Source: Psittacicella hinzii (GTDB lineage: Bacteria; Pseudomonadota; Gammaproteobacteria; Enterobacterales; Psittacicellaceae). From it: a stretch of 32,974 bases of DNA. Made by a program: the position numbers and the translations under genes. Under the pieces are notes generated by a model. The model was not told the DNA's origin, made no database searches, and saw nothing but the letters and a program-made list of their open reading frames with translations. Location of the stretch: contig NZ_NRHC01000004.1 in NCBI RefSeq assembly GCF_003585885.1, positions 1 through 32,974 on the forward strand. Reading direction: 5' to 3'. Positions 1-10,200 of the stretch are shown here, piece by piece (within the stretch, counting starts at the first letter, position 1; every line of letters begins with the position of its first letter).

Positions 1-242
1 ATATCTCTATCTACAGGATAAGGAGCATTATTTTTGTCATAAATTTCAAAGTAATTAGCATTTGGAATAAAACTTTCTTTACCATCTTCTTCAATTACTA
101 GTTTACCAATTAAAAATTGTGAATATTTTGGTTTTCCATCGATTTTATACTGGTATCCTCTAAATAAAACGTTTTGAATATTTGAAGATCTAGTAGCTTT
201 AATAACGATTTTTTCTAATGGTAAAGAGTAAGTTTTATTCAT
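1..242 (-). CDS. IS transposase, N-terminal fragment (cut by window edge)
   Basis: The reverse strand opens at an ATG at 242 and stays open for 80 codons to the window edge. The protein begins MNKTYSLPLEKIVIKATR and contains a stretch like IGKLVIEEDGKESFIPNANYFEIY. The pattern IGK followed by IPN-x-NYFE-[LI]-Y resembles the N-terminal region of DDE transposases of the IS1634/IS4-like group; this is recognition by eye, not a database match. The catalytic DDE core would lie outside the window. A consensus-like TATAAT and an 11-bp palindrome sit just upstream, so the 5' end of the gene looks intact. It could instead be a hypothetical protein carrying a similar motif. Family assignment is moderate, the reading frame is good. 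Confidence 0.6.
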   Translation of the reverse strand, partial: MNKTYSLPLEKIVIKATRSSNIQNVLFRGYQYKIDGKPKYSQFLIGKLVIEEDGKESFIPNANYFEIYDKNNAPYPVDRD

Positions 243-280
243 AATTTTGGTCAAGAATTATTGCAAAAGTCTAAAGGATA

Positions 281-305
281 AGTGCAGGGCAGTCTGCCCT
301 GCACT
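281..305. repeat. Perfect 11-bp inverted repeat between promoter and transposase start
   Basis: AGTGCAGGGCA at 281-291 and TGCCCTGCACT at 295-305 form a perfect stem with a 3-base centre. It lies directly downstream of the -10 and 39 bases before the ATG. There is no T-run on either side, so it is not a normal terminator. It may be an operator, a 5' mRNA hairpin, or part of the IS end. Confidence 0.7.
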
Positions 306-334
306 ATTATAACATAGTTTAACTTTTTAATCTT
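306..334 (-). promoter_or_regulatory. Promoter of the transposase gene, extended -10
   Basis: On the minus strand, 314 to 306 reads TGTTATAAT, a consensus extended -10 element. The matching -35 position near 329-334 is weak (AAGATT). The predicted start site falls in or beside the palindrome at 281-305. Confidence 0.5.
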
Positions 335-544
335 GATTTTTTATTGTTTTTTATGCAAAAAGATTTTAACCCCTCTTTATAGATTTTTAAGAATTTCGGG
401 AATCCCTATTTATTGCAAGCGAAATAGAAAACTATGAGGTCAATAATTTTATTATAGCCAACAAATAAGAAACTAAGTTAAATTTACTCTCAGATTGTGA
501 AGTTCATCTCAAACTGGAAGAGGTTAGATACTCAAAAAACATTA
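306..544. other. Non-coding gap between the IS gene and the ybeY terminator
   Basis: Apart from the transposase promoter, about 240 bp of AT-rich sequence contains no convincing gene. I see no clear IS terminal inverted repeat or target-site duplication, so the outer edge of the mobile element cannot be placed. Confidence 0.4.
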
Positions 545-580
545 AAGAGAAAAACCTCCCGTTAGGGAGGTTCTTCTCTT
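545..580 (-). terminator. Intrinsic terminator of phoH-ybeY
   Basis: Arms at 545-560 and 565-580 pair over 16 positions with one mismatch, around a GTTA loop and a CCTCCC/GGGAGG core. Read on the minus strand the stem ends in a T-rich tail, as expected after ybeY. Confidence 0.85.
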
Positions 581-640
581 TACTCTAAAGTTTAATGTAT
601 TACTCTAAAGTTTGACGTATTACTCTAAAGATTGACGTAA
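581..640. repeat. Three 20-bp tandem repeats spanning the ybeY stop codon
   Basis: Units at 581-600, 601-620 and 621-640 follow the form TACTCTAAAGTTTGACGTAT with two or three changes each. The 621-640 unit holds the last codons of ybeY (Arg-Gln-Ser-Leu-Glu); the other two are downstream copies. Each copy repeats the TAA triplet on the minus strand. Confidence 0.85.
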
Positions 641-1135
641 TTCATCAAGATGTTCTTGTTCATCACGATATGGATCAGGAATACCTAACTGTGCTAGGAA
701 CTCTTTTTCTTTCCCTTCCATTTCCTCCGCTTCTTCAGGTTCAATATGGTCGTAACCTAAAAGATGTAACATCCCATGAATACAAATATGCGCCCAGTGG
801 TGCTCTAAAGGTTTTTCTTGCTCAACCGCTTCACGCTCAAGCACAGGAGGACAAATAATCATATCCCCTAATTCTGTAAAACCTAAAGCTTCGGTTTCAT
901 GTTCATCTGCCATGAACTCAAAACTCAGAACATTTGTTGGATAGTTTTTACCACGGTATTGATGATTTAATTCCGCAATATATTCAGGAGTAACAAAAGT
1001 TACTGCCACATGGAAATCCCCCTCAAGACGAGAAGCGATTTCTTTAAACCATAAAGCTAAATCTTCTTCTGTTGGTAAAAACTTTGCACTTGCCTCTGCA
1101 GAATAAAGATCGTTTACTGCTATTTCTAATGCCAT
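620..1135 (-). CDS. ybeY: Endoribonuclease YbeY (rRNA maturation factor)
   Basis: YbeY is a single-strand-specific, zinc-dependent RNase needed for 16S rRNA 3'-end maturation and 70S ribosome quality control. The protein is 171 aa, close to the usual 150-160. The family signature HGMLHLLGYDH near residues 119-129 supplies the three metal-binding histidines, followed by the typical acidic helix with EEAEEME. The N-terminal region shows the usual NxxYRGKNYPTNVLSFEF block. The ATG is preceded by AGGA six bases upstream. It starts 8 bp after the phoH stop, the classic ybeZ-ybeY order, so the two are surely co-transcribed. ybeX/corC and lnt, which follow in E. coli, are absent; the operon ends at a terminator. 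The last 20 bp are duplicated twice downstream. Confidence 0.97.
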   Translation of the reverse strand: MALEIAVNDLYSAEASAKFLPTEEDLALWFKEIASRLEGDFHVAVTFVTPEYIAELNHQYRGKNYPTNVLSFEFMADEHETEALGFTELGDMIICPPVLEREAVEQEKPLEHHWAHICIHGMLHLLGYDHIEPEEAEEMEGKEKEFLAQLGIPDPYRDEQEHLDELRQSLE

Positions 1136-1143
1136 GCTATGTC

Positions 1144-4107
1144 CTATTTAACTTCAGTTAATATCGTTTGTAGAGGATTTTCTTTTCTGCCTCTTTCTCT
1201 TGGTACTTCAGGGTGGAGCATTTCATACTCATCATAAGCATCAATAATTGCTGATACCGTTGAGTGACGCACAACATCACCTTTGTCCATACTATAGAAA
1301 CGAACATTTGGTACATTATCAAGTACACGCATTGCATGATCTAAGCCTGAGGCTTGGTTTCTTGGTAAGTCACTTTGCGTTTTATCACCAGTAATTACCA
1401 TTTTAGAACCAAGACCTAAACGAGTAACCATCATCTTCATTTGCGCTACAGATGTATTTTGCGCTTCATCAAGAATAACAAAGGCATTACTTAAAGTACG
1501 TCCACGCATGAATGCTAGAGGAGCAATTTCTACAACTTTAGAAGTTAAAAGTTTTTCGGCTTGCATAGGACCGAGAATATCAATAATTGCGTCAAATAAT
1601 GGACGTAAGTATGGATCTAACTTCTCTTGTAAAGTACCTGGTAAGAAACCTAAGTTCTCACCTGCTTCAACTGCTGGACGAGTTAAAACTAAACGCTCTA
1701 CTTTATGCTCAGCTAGAAGCTTTAACGCCATTGCTACCGCAACTAAAGTTTTACCAGAACCTGCAGGACCAACACCAAAAGTAATGTCGTTAGCTAAAAT
1801 CCCTTGAGCAAATAGATGTTGGTTTACAGACTTACAACGGATTTTTGGATTAATCTGCATAAAGCTACCGTTGTGACGTAAACGCTCTTGCTCTTGGAGA
1901 CGTTGGTTACGACTTACGGTATTCGCTACCATTACTGAAGGAGTTGGAGAGAATACAGATGCATCACCAGCTACTTGTGCAGTTGCTTTTACCTCTTGCG
2001 CACCAGCATTAGCAACACTTTGATTTGCAAAAGTCTGTGTTGCTTGTACTTGGTTTCCAACTTGTACTTGGCTAGTAGCTTGTGCTTGGTTACCAACTGG
2101 AACGCTATGCACAGAATTAGCAAAGTTTACTTTACCTAATTGCCCTTGCTCTTCAGCTTGACGTAACTTAGCAATCTCTTCTACAGAGAACACTTTGCCA
2201 TTTAAAGTATTGGTAAACTCACTCTCTGCTTGTAATTGACTTACTCGCTCAAGTAATTGCTCTTCATTATAAACATTTGCGTTTGCTTGCGTTGGTGCTT
2301 TAAAAGAGTTTTCTTTTACTTGATCTACAGGATCTGCATATTGAGTATCAACTTTATTAGCTGGTTTCTCTTGTCTAAGTTCTTGAGCAACTTCGCGATC
2401 AAGGCTTGCTAACTCATCTTCTACCACAAACAAGTGTTTAAGTACACGTTCATACTGTTGCATGAAAATACTGAACTCAACAGCTTGTTCATCATTTTGA
2501 GATAAGTCACCAGAGTAGGCAATATCTAAGTAAGTATCAGGTAAACCATCAGACCAATCTAATTGCTCGATTGCCATTAAGTAACGGAACTTAGAATAAG
2601 CCATAAACTCAATCGCTTTTTGTGTTAACTCAAGACCACGATCATCAAAGTATTCAAGTAGGTTTGCAATTTCGCTAGCAAACTTCTCTTGCTCTTCTTC
2701 AGTAGAGTCAAACTGCTCTAAATACCATTCTGGTACTTTAAAGTCCGTTGTAAACAGATAGTATAAGTCTCCAGCACTTAAAGTTTTTTGTGCAAATCTA
2801 GAAGATTTTAATAAAAGATCTAACTGCGTATCTTCATCAGTTAAAGGTTCTACATCTGCAAATAAAGAATAAATTTGCTCTAGCGACCCTTGGCTAAACA
2901 CTTGATTAACCTGAGAAGCAATGTCAGTTAAGCCAACATCAGCAGCGTGCTCTTTAGCTGCTTTTCTTGCAGCTTGATTAATTAGCAATTGTTTGAGTTG
3001 TTTTGGATCTAACTTCTCTTTAGCTGCCATTTGTTCAAGCTGTAAATCTTCAGCTTCTTGGTTGAACTCTTCAATTTCTTCTTGTTCAGCTAAGGCAATA
3101 GCTTGATCAATTGCACGTTGACGTAAGCTGTGGGTTTGATTAAACTCTTCTAGTAACTCTAAAGCTTGCGCACGAGTAGTTGCACCTTCTTGATTTACTT
3201 GCGCACTTTGGTAGCTATTAGCGTCTGTATAGCTTGCAGGTTCATCTGCTTTTGGTTGATAAACATTTGCTTGTGCATCAGCAAATAAATCCACTTTACT
3301 TGGATCAAAAGTTGGCATAGAGAATAAGTCTACGTCCGATAAATCTTGCGCAGCTGGAATAACTTTTTCTGCTTGAGGAGAGAAAAGATTATCAAAGTCA
3401 CCGAAGAAATCTTCTTTATACTTACCTTGAAGTGGCACTACTTCATCATCTTCATATTCCCAATAATTACGTTTTGGAGTAAGAGTTTGTGAAGTTTGCT
3501 CTTGGTTATCTTTGTCAGCTAATTGAGCTTTTGCTTTAGCAATTGCTTCTAAAACAGCTGGAGGTAGTTTTACTTGTTGTGCTTTAGCTTGTGGAGCTTG
3601 TTGTGCATGAGCTTGTAAAGCCTGTTGCTCTTTAGCAGCTTGTTCGCGTAATTGCTGTTCTTGAGCTGCTTGCTCACGTAACTGTTGCTCAACTAGTTTT
3701 TGTTGTAATTGCGCTAAGAGTTCAAACTGTTCAGCTTCAAACTCTTGCTCTTGTTTGCGTTGTTCTTGATATTGGCGTTGAGCCTCTTCGAAAGCTTTTA
3801 CAGCTTTTTCATCTTCAAGACTTTGACGTGCTTTCCATTCGTGAATGGTTAAATAAACCTCTTTAGGGGTAATGTCGTGAACTTTTTTGCCGTTAAAAGT
3901 TTGTTGATAAAGATCAAGAATAATGTTCTTAGCTAAGTTAACTTGTTTTTCTGTATCACCAAGTAACTCAATTCTAAAATTATTCCCACCTATTTCTACA
4001 CCAACTTCATCTTCGATAGCGTAAAGATTTTCATTCTCTACACCAACAAGAGCTTGGAGGTTATCAATTTTTTCCGGTTCTAAAAAAAAGCTTGCTTTTA
4101 CTGTCAA
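1144..4107 (-). CDS. ybeZ: PhoH family ATPase (YbeZ) with a ~630-residue insertion
   Basis: YbeZ is a PhoH-type P-loop NTPase that partners YbeY in RNA metabolism. The family is normally about 350 aa; this protein is 987 aa. Residues 1 to about 110 match the YbeZ N-terminal region, including the ITPKEVYLTIHEWK segment. From about 747 to 950 the ATPase domain is complete: Walker A GPAGSGKT at 780-787, LTRPAVEAGE, PYLRPL, Walker B ILDEAQN near 878-884, and the VITGDKTQSDLPRN and DVVRH motifs. Between them lies an insertion rich in Gln, Ala and Glu (repeats such as EQQLREQAA) that looks like coiled coil plus disordered linker. The start is TTG at 4107, with AAGGA 8 bases upstream and no early ATG. 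A TATAAT at 4156-4151 (minus) is a likely promoter. The open frame and intact motifs argue against a pseudogene. Confidence 0.95.
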   Translation of the reverse strand: MTVKASFFLEPEKIDNLQALVGVENENLYAIEDEVGVEIGGNNFRIELLGDTEKQVNLAKNIILDLYQQTFNGKKVHDITPKEVYLTIHEWKARQSLEDEKAVKAFEEAQRQYQEQRKQEQEFEAEQFELLAQLQQKLVEQQLREQAAQEQQLREQAAKEQQALQAHAQQAPQAKAQQVKLPPAVLEAIAKAKAQLADKDNQEQTSQTLTPKRNYWEYEDDEVVPLQGKYKEDFFGDFDNLFSPQAEKVIPAAQDLSDVDLFSMPTFDPSKVDLFADAQANVYQPKADEPASYTDANSYQSAQVNQEGATTRAQALELLEEFNQTHSLRQRAIDQAIALAEQEEIEEFNQEAEDLQLEQMAAKEKLDPKQLKQLLINQAARKAAKEHAADVGLTDIASQVNQVFSQGSLEQIYSLFADVEPLTDEDTQLDLLLKSSRFAQKTLSAGDLYYLFTTDFKVPEWYLEQFDSTEEEQEKFASEIANLLEYFDDRGLELTQKAIEFMAYSKFRYLMAIEQLDWSDGLPDTYLDIAYSGDLSQNDEQAVEFSIFMQQYERVLKHLFVVEDELASLDREVAQELRQEKPANKVDTQYADPVDQVKENSFKAPTQANANVYNEEQLLERVSQLQAESEFTNTLNGKVFSVEEIAKLRQAEEQGQLGKVNFANSVHSVPVGNQAQATSQVQVGNQVQATQTFANQSVANAGAQEVKATAQVAGDASVFSPTPSVMVANTVSRNQRLQEQERLRHNGSFMQINPKIRCKSVNQHLFAQGILANDITFGVGPAGSGKTLVAVAMALKLLAEHKVERLVLTRPAVEAGENLGFLPGTLQEKLDPYLRPLFDAIIDILGPMQAEKLLTSKVVEIAPLAFMRGRTLSNAFVILDEAQNTSVAQMKMMVTRLGLGSKMVITGDKTQSDLPRNQASGLDHAMRVLDNVPNVRFYSMDKGDVVRHSTVSAIIDAYDEYEMLHPEVPRERGRKENPLQTILTEVK

Positions 4108-4150
4108 AGTGTATCCTTAATATAAATTTAAATGTGGTTTTTCTCAATAT

Positions 4151-4156
4151 ATTATA
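4151..4156 (-). promoter_or_regulatory. Probable -10 box for phoH-ybeY
   Basis: TATAAT on the minus strand lies between the ligA terminator and the phoH start, giving a leader of about 35-40 bases. The -35 region would fall within the terminator tail and shows no good match. Confidence 0.45.
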
Positions 4157-4165
4157 TAAAACATT

Positions 4166-4205
4166 AAAAAAAAAAGAAGAGATAAGTCTCACGACCTATC
4201 TCTTC
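4166..4205 (-). terminator. Intrinsic terminator of ligA
   Basis: GAAGAGATA at 4176-4184 pairs with TATCTCTTC at 4197-4205. On the minus strand the stem is followed by ten T residues (4175 to 4166). Confidence 0.85.
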
Positions 4206-4276
4206 AAATACTTATTTTTATTAGTAAAGCTTTGAGCTTATTTTAAAATCTGATATTAGCTTTGCCCTAGACTACT

Positions 4277-4298
4277 TAGTCGATATCATTCTCGACTA
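4277..4298. repeat. Inverted repeat overlapping the ligA stop codon
   Basis: TAGTCGA at 4277-4283 and TCGACTA at 4292-4298 are complementary, with an 8-base loop. The right arm contains the ligA TAG stop. There is no T-run, so any role would be in mRNA 3' structure rather than termination. Confidence 0.5.
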
Positions 4299-7200
4299 GG
4301 CTAAGCTAGCATTATAGATTTCCATAAACTCTGGCTCATACATTATAGTTTTACCTAACTTCTCTGCTGTTTTTGATTTCGAAGAAGGTTTTGAGGTTTC
4401 TTTAGTACCTGCAATTACTAAAATATCGAGATCTTTTGTTACGGTTGCTGAGAATTTACCGCCAGATTCTTTAATGAAGTTGTTAAACGCATTACGATCT
4501 AGCTCTTTTAAACTTCCAGTAATACATACTTTCTTATTAAGGAAGATATTTTCAAAAGATGGTTTATTATCTTTAAAATTTACTCCAAAATCAATTAACT
4601 GCTTAATTGCAGTCTGATTTCTTTCATCTTCAAAGTAATTAACAATATTTTGATAAGTAACAGCACCTATTAGATTGAAGTTTAAAGAACCTAATGCTTC
4701 TTGAATATCAAGAATATATTCTGTAGCTGGATCCTCCTTAAAATCTTTTGGAGTTATAGTTGTGACTGCTGTAGTAATATTAGATTCCTCATTTTTTTGT
4801 GAAATTAAATCAAAACAGTAGTAACTATACACTTTTTTAGAAGTAGGATTATCTTTAGTTTCATCTGAATCTAACTCATCTGCAGAATTTTCTTCTGCAT
4901 TTACCTCTTGCTGCGCACTACCATCTTGTTCAATACTGGAGGCTTCTTGCTTAACATAAGTCTCTTGTTGTGAACCAGATTCCTGTTGCGAAATATTAGC
5001 TTGTTGTGAACTAGAATCTTGCTGAGCACTTGATTCCTGTTCTGTGCCCTCCTCCTGTTGCAAGCTTATCATTTCAAACAGCCTTAGTAGGATTTGATTT
5101 GTTTCTGTTATCTTTATATCAATCCTTGGAGCAGGTCCTTTCTTCTTACTCGACTTATATAATGCTGGGAACTGAATAGCTACTGGTTGTTTACTTTTCT
5201 CTACTTCTGGAGATAAAGCAGCAGTTTGTAACTGTTCAGCTTTCCCTTGTACCCAACGTATCATATACGCATAGTTTAAAGCCTGCGCAAGTTTAGATCG
5301 ATCAAAGTTAACAATTGTATCTAGTGTTGGTAATAATGCCGGACTAGCCAATTCAACCGAAACAGTATCCCCTACACCTACAATACCAATTGAACGATAA
5401 AAATCTATTAATTTTAACGACATCTTATCATTCAAACCAGCTTTAATCTGGTCATAAACTTTACCACCAAAAATTTCTTTGTCGGCAAAAGTCTTAGTAA
5501 CCATTTTCCAATTGTAAGAGTTTTTCTTACTATCATCAACTTGAACTTTAAGTTTTTGTTTATAAGGAGTTATTAAAGCTTTAAATTGGTAAGCTCGTGT
5601 TTGGTTATCTTGTTTAAGCAACGTAAAGTATTTACGAATACGTGAAGCAAAAATCATCGCATATTCTGGAGCTTGCTCAGCTAGTACCAAGAAGTCACAG
5701 ATATGAGCCAAGATTAAACTACGCGTGCTATAACCTAGTTTAGTGAAGTTAATCTCTTTAGAATCTAAGAATAAATCTAAATTAGTGTCAACTTTTCTTA
5801 CTTTATTTTCATGCTCTTGAATTAAAACATCTAACTCAGCATCAGAGTTTTGATCAAGTAATGGATCTAAAGATAAGATACCTACGTTGAAAGTAGATTT
5901 TAAGTCGCTTACATATTTTTCATAAACTAAAGTTAGAGAATCTCTAAATCGTTTTACTAACTCAACACGTGCATATAGCTCATTAAAACTTAAAGAGTGT
6001 AAACCTACATTTACAAATTCTTTTAAACCATCTAAAGTAAGTGTATATTTATCAACTTGTGCTAGGTCTACTAAGTAAGAAATTTGCTCTTGGCTTAAGT
6101 TTATTACTGGAGCTAAAAATTGAGCACAATCTGCTAAGAACTTGTAAATAGGATGATTGCGTGAAGTACTAAATAGTTCACTACTTTCTAGATATTCTTT
6201 AATCTGCTCATTAAAGTATTCTCTTTGGGTAAACTCTTTAATTCCCTCAGGAATCTCTTTCAGAATATCAAAAGAATATTGTTTAGAAACAGAAGGCTCT
6301 ACATCTAAATCAACATCTTCTTCTGCAGAAAGAGAAGCATTATTTGAAGAATCTAATGTTTTATCCTCATCTTGTTCTACAAGTTTCTGTTGCATTGAAG
6401 CGTGAACTTCTTGAACTTCTTGAACTTCTTGAACTTCTTGAACTTCTTGAACTTCTTGAACTTCTTGAACTTCTTGAGCTTCTTGAGCTTCTTGAGCTTC
6501 TTGAGCTTCTTGAGCTTCTTGAGCTTCTTGAGCTTCTACCTCATTTTCATCAAATATTAATGCTGAAAATAAATCACTTGTTTGCTCAACCGTAGCAACT
6601 TTACTTTTACTAGATTTCTTCTTCGTTGCTTTCTCTTTTACAAAGCTCTCTTTAGTTGAATCTTTTGATGAGCTTCTAGCTAAGAGGACAATTTTCTCGT
6701 CTACAACATTTGGAGAATCAGCTTCTAAACTATCTGAAGAATCACCTTCAGGTACATTTGAAGAATCTACCTCTGGTACATTAGAAGAAGTCGCTTCTAA
6801 TACATTTGAAGAGTCTGTCTCTAAAGTATTTGATGACTCATCTTCTAAAACATTGTCCTGTTTGCCAGATAATTCTGCTACTTTATCTAAGTAAGAGTAG
6901 ACAAAATTCTTTTCTAAATGCTTACCTTTAGCTAGCTCAAAAGCATCCTTTTGCACAGCCTCGCTAAAACTTTGAACATAATCTTGTTGATAGATCTCAT
7001 TTATATCTAACTTCAATCTTTCTTCAAGATTTACTTGTGGAGAAGTAAAACGTGATAGATAAGTTAAGATGTAATCACGTTGATCACGTTTAAACTCTTT
7101 TTCACGCTCATAAAAATCTTCAACCCATTTGTGTCCTAAGTTTTTGAAGACTAAGGTAGACTGTTGATTACGGATATAACTTTCAAAATCTTTACAATTT

Positions 7201-10200
7201 AATTCTGAATTATTAGATTCTGCTAAATGAGCTTTAAGAAGATCCTTTAATTTCTCAACCTTGTTATGACCTAACCAATTGCTGAAGATTTCAAAACCTG
7301 CAATTAGATTTTCACTTAAAGGAAAAGCCTTAGCTGAAAATAATTCATGATACAGAGAAAATAAAGCTACACACAGTTGCTGTCCAAGATCGTAAATCTC
7401 AAACTTTTTAGCTACTTTCAAGAATTTGTCATCAAAGTATGTTAGTTTAGGGTTTACATTCCCTCCTACAAACTCTGGAAGATTAAAATCACGTTCAAAT
7501 ACTACAGTAGAGCTAAATTTTTTCCCAGCAGCAAAGTTTGCTCGTAATTGCTCTAGATAGAACTCACCACCTCTTTCTACTAACTTCTCTAAATAAGCAA
7601 AGTAAGCTCGAGCTGTGTTAGATTTGGCATTGTGATGAGCTAAAGCATTTAAGTAATGAGTATAAGTTTCAAGGTAATTACCATAACTATTTTCAAGTAA
7701 TAAGTCTTTAAATCCTTGCTTATAGTTGTTTTTATCATTACTTACATTATCAACTTGCTTATCCTCAACTCCTTGCTCAAAAATACGCGCTTGCGTTTGC
7801 ACTAAATGAGTATAGTCTTGGCTAGTAAATATAGTTTTTAACTCTTTACTAGATTCAATAAAGGTGTAAACAGCTTGACGGTAGTTAGTGTAATTAGAAG
7901 ATACCTCTGTCGGTAAGTTTGCAATTTTTTGATTAAACTTACTCTCTAAAGCTTTAATATAATCTTCACGTAACTTATAAGCTAAAGTGTAAGCAGGCTC
8001 ATGAATTACTAAAGATTTCGCTAAATCAGAAACTTGTGGTAAAAAGTTCTCTTGGCGTATCTTATAAATATCCGCGTAACTATCTAATACACCTAAGGTT
8101 AAAAAGTCTGAAATAATATTTGGACCTATACCTTTTAAGTCAATTCCACCTTTAGAGAAAAAGAATTCAACTTGTCCACCTAACTGACCTTGGCAGGCAT
8201 GGATTGGATTACTACAGTATAGGCTTCCATTTTGGTGAACTTTATAGCGTTGGAAGTTTAAGTTAGCATCTTTACGACGTGATTTTTCACGATATAAACG
8301 GTTAAACCCTTTTTTGTACTCTTGTTTTTTTAGAGGATCCGTAGCTTTTTGGTATAAAGCTTGGAAAACAAATAGTTCTTTTAAGAGTTCAAACTTTTCA
8401 GTTTCAGCAAGATTTAGTTTATATTCTTCTTTTGGAGCAGTGAATAAATCTGGGTACTCTTTAGAAGCATACTCTTCTAGCTTACTTTGTAACCTTTCTG
8501 AATTTGTAAGAGGGACATCTATGGCTTCTTTAAGCCCTAAAGATACAAGTTTACGCTCATCTGCAATTAGCAAATCTTGCGCATTTTGAATATTCGTTTG
8601 TTGTAAACGGTTATCTTGTTTAAGGAAACTACCACACTCTGGACAAGTAGGTAAAACGTTTACAGGTAAAGCTTCTGGCTCACGGTCTTCAACAACTGCT
8701 TGCTTAACAACTGGAATTACTTCACCACCACGATAAATAATTACATTATCGTTTTGGTGTAAATCCATACGTTTAAGTTGCGCATAATTGTAAAGGCTAA
8801 GACTACTAATTGTCACCCCACCAACAAAGCAAGGCTCTACTTTTGCCACAGGAGTTACAATACCTGTACGCCCAACACTAGTTACGACATCAAGTAATTT
8901 AGTTTTTGCTTCACTAGGTAAGAACTTATAGGCAATTGCCCATTTTGGTGAGTTAGCAATCCAACCAACTTGCTCTTGTTGCGCAGAGTCGTTTACCTTT
9001 ATTACAGTACCATCAATATCAAAGTCTAAACTAGGTCTTAGTTGTTCGATATTTTTGTAAAAAGCTTCAACTTCTTCTTGATTATGTACAAGTTGAACTA
9101 GCTCTGAAACGGTAAACCCTAGACGACGTGCAAACATTAAATTCTCATAATGAGAATTTGCTTCTAACTCTGGCGCACTAATATTATCATGCTGATTTAC
9201 CGAGTAAGCCATAAAGCGTAATGGCATTTGACGTGGTAAGTTATCGATAATATACAGGTCTTGGCAAGCTTGCTTATCTTTATTGCGGTACTTACGTACT
9301 ACACGTCGATAAGTTTCACGTGAAACAAAAGCACCAGCAGCATTACGTAAGTTTACTAACAGCTTACGTTTATAACGTTCGTACAGACTGTTTAAGTAGT
9401 CGAAATCTTGCTGAAGCATAATGAGCTCACCACGTACTTCAAGCACATTATCTTGACCTGTTTGTTGATATTGCTCAACTAGCTCTGGAATTTCTTGCGG
9501 AATGTTTGCCACACGTTTTACATGGGCACTAATATCGTAACCACGACTACCATCACCTCGCGTAGCTCCACTCACTAATTTACCGTTACGGAAAATTAAA
9601 GAGCAGGCAATCCCGTCAAATTTTGGTTCAGCACAAAAAGTAATACTACCATTTTTCTTGATATCTAATGACTTAGAAACTGCAGAGTAGAAGTCATTAA
9701 ATTCCTCTTCCGAGTAAGCATTGCTTAAAGACAGCATTGGCGCTTCGTGCTCAATAATTTTCGCTTGATACTGTGCTGCTATATCTTCAATTTCTTGGTC
9801 ACTAACATTAGTGTATTTCTTTACAACTTGCCAAGGTTCAAATTGCGTTTTACTTTGAACTACTTCAAAATATAATTCATCAGAATCTTCAGAAACTTCT
9901 TCAGCTTGTTCTTGCTCTTCATCAGTTTCTACCAACTCTAAATCTTTAGTAGCCTCTAAACGTAAGTCAGAACCAACTTGGTCTTTTGCTATAAAATTCT
10001 TAAAGTGTTCAAGATAAAATTCTTGGTAAGCACTTTCATAGAACTCTAATTCTTTATAAAGTTGATCATACTCATAATCACTTACTTTACTGATTGAATC
10101 TTGATAGTAACTTTTTTTCAGGTCTTGAATTAGAGTACGTAAATAATTTAGACGCTTTAACAGATCTTCTTGCTCAAGGTCTTGTCCTTGATATCCTTTA

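Noticed and set aside
581..640. CRISPR array
   Set aside because: The 20-bp units here and elsewhere are directly adjacent with no spacers, and no cas gene is present.
1508..1807. Plus-strand frames inside phoH, rpoD, gapA, leuS, the coiled-coil gene and nupX
   Set aside because: All lie opposite or out of frame within well-supported genes and show no family resemblance.
6344..6595. Plus-strand open frame with a long Leu-Leu-Glu repeat
   Set aside because: It is the antisense reading of the 9-bp array in ligA; it has no Shine-Dalgarno and no promoter.
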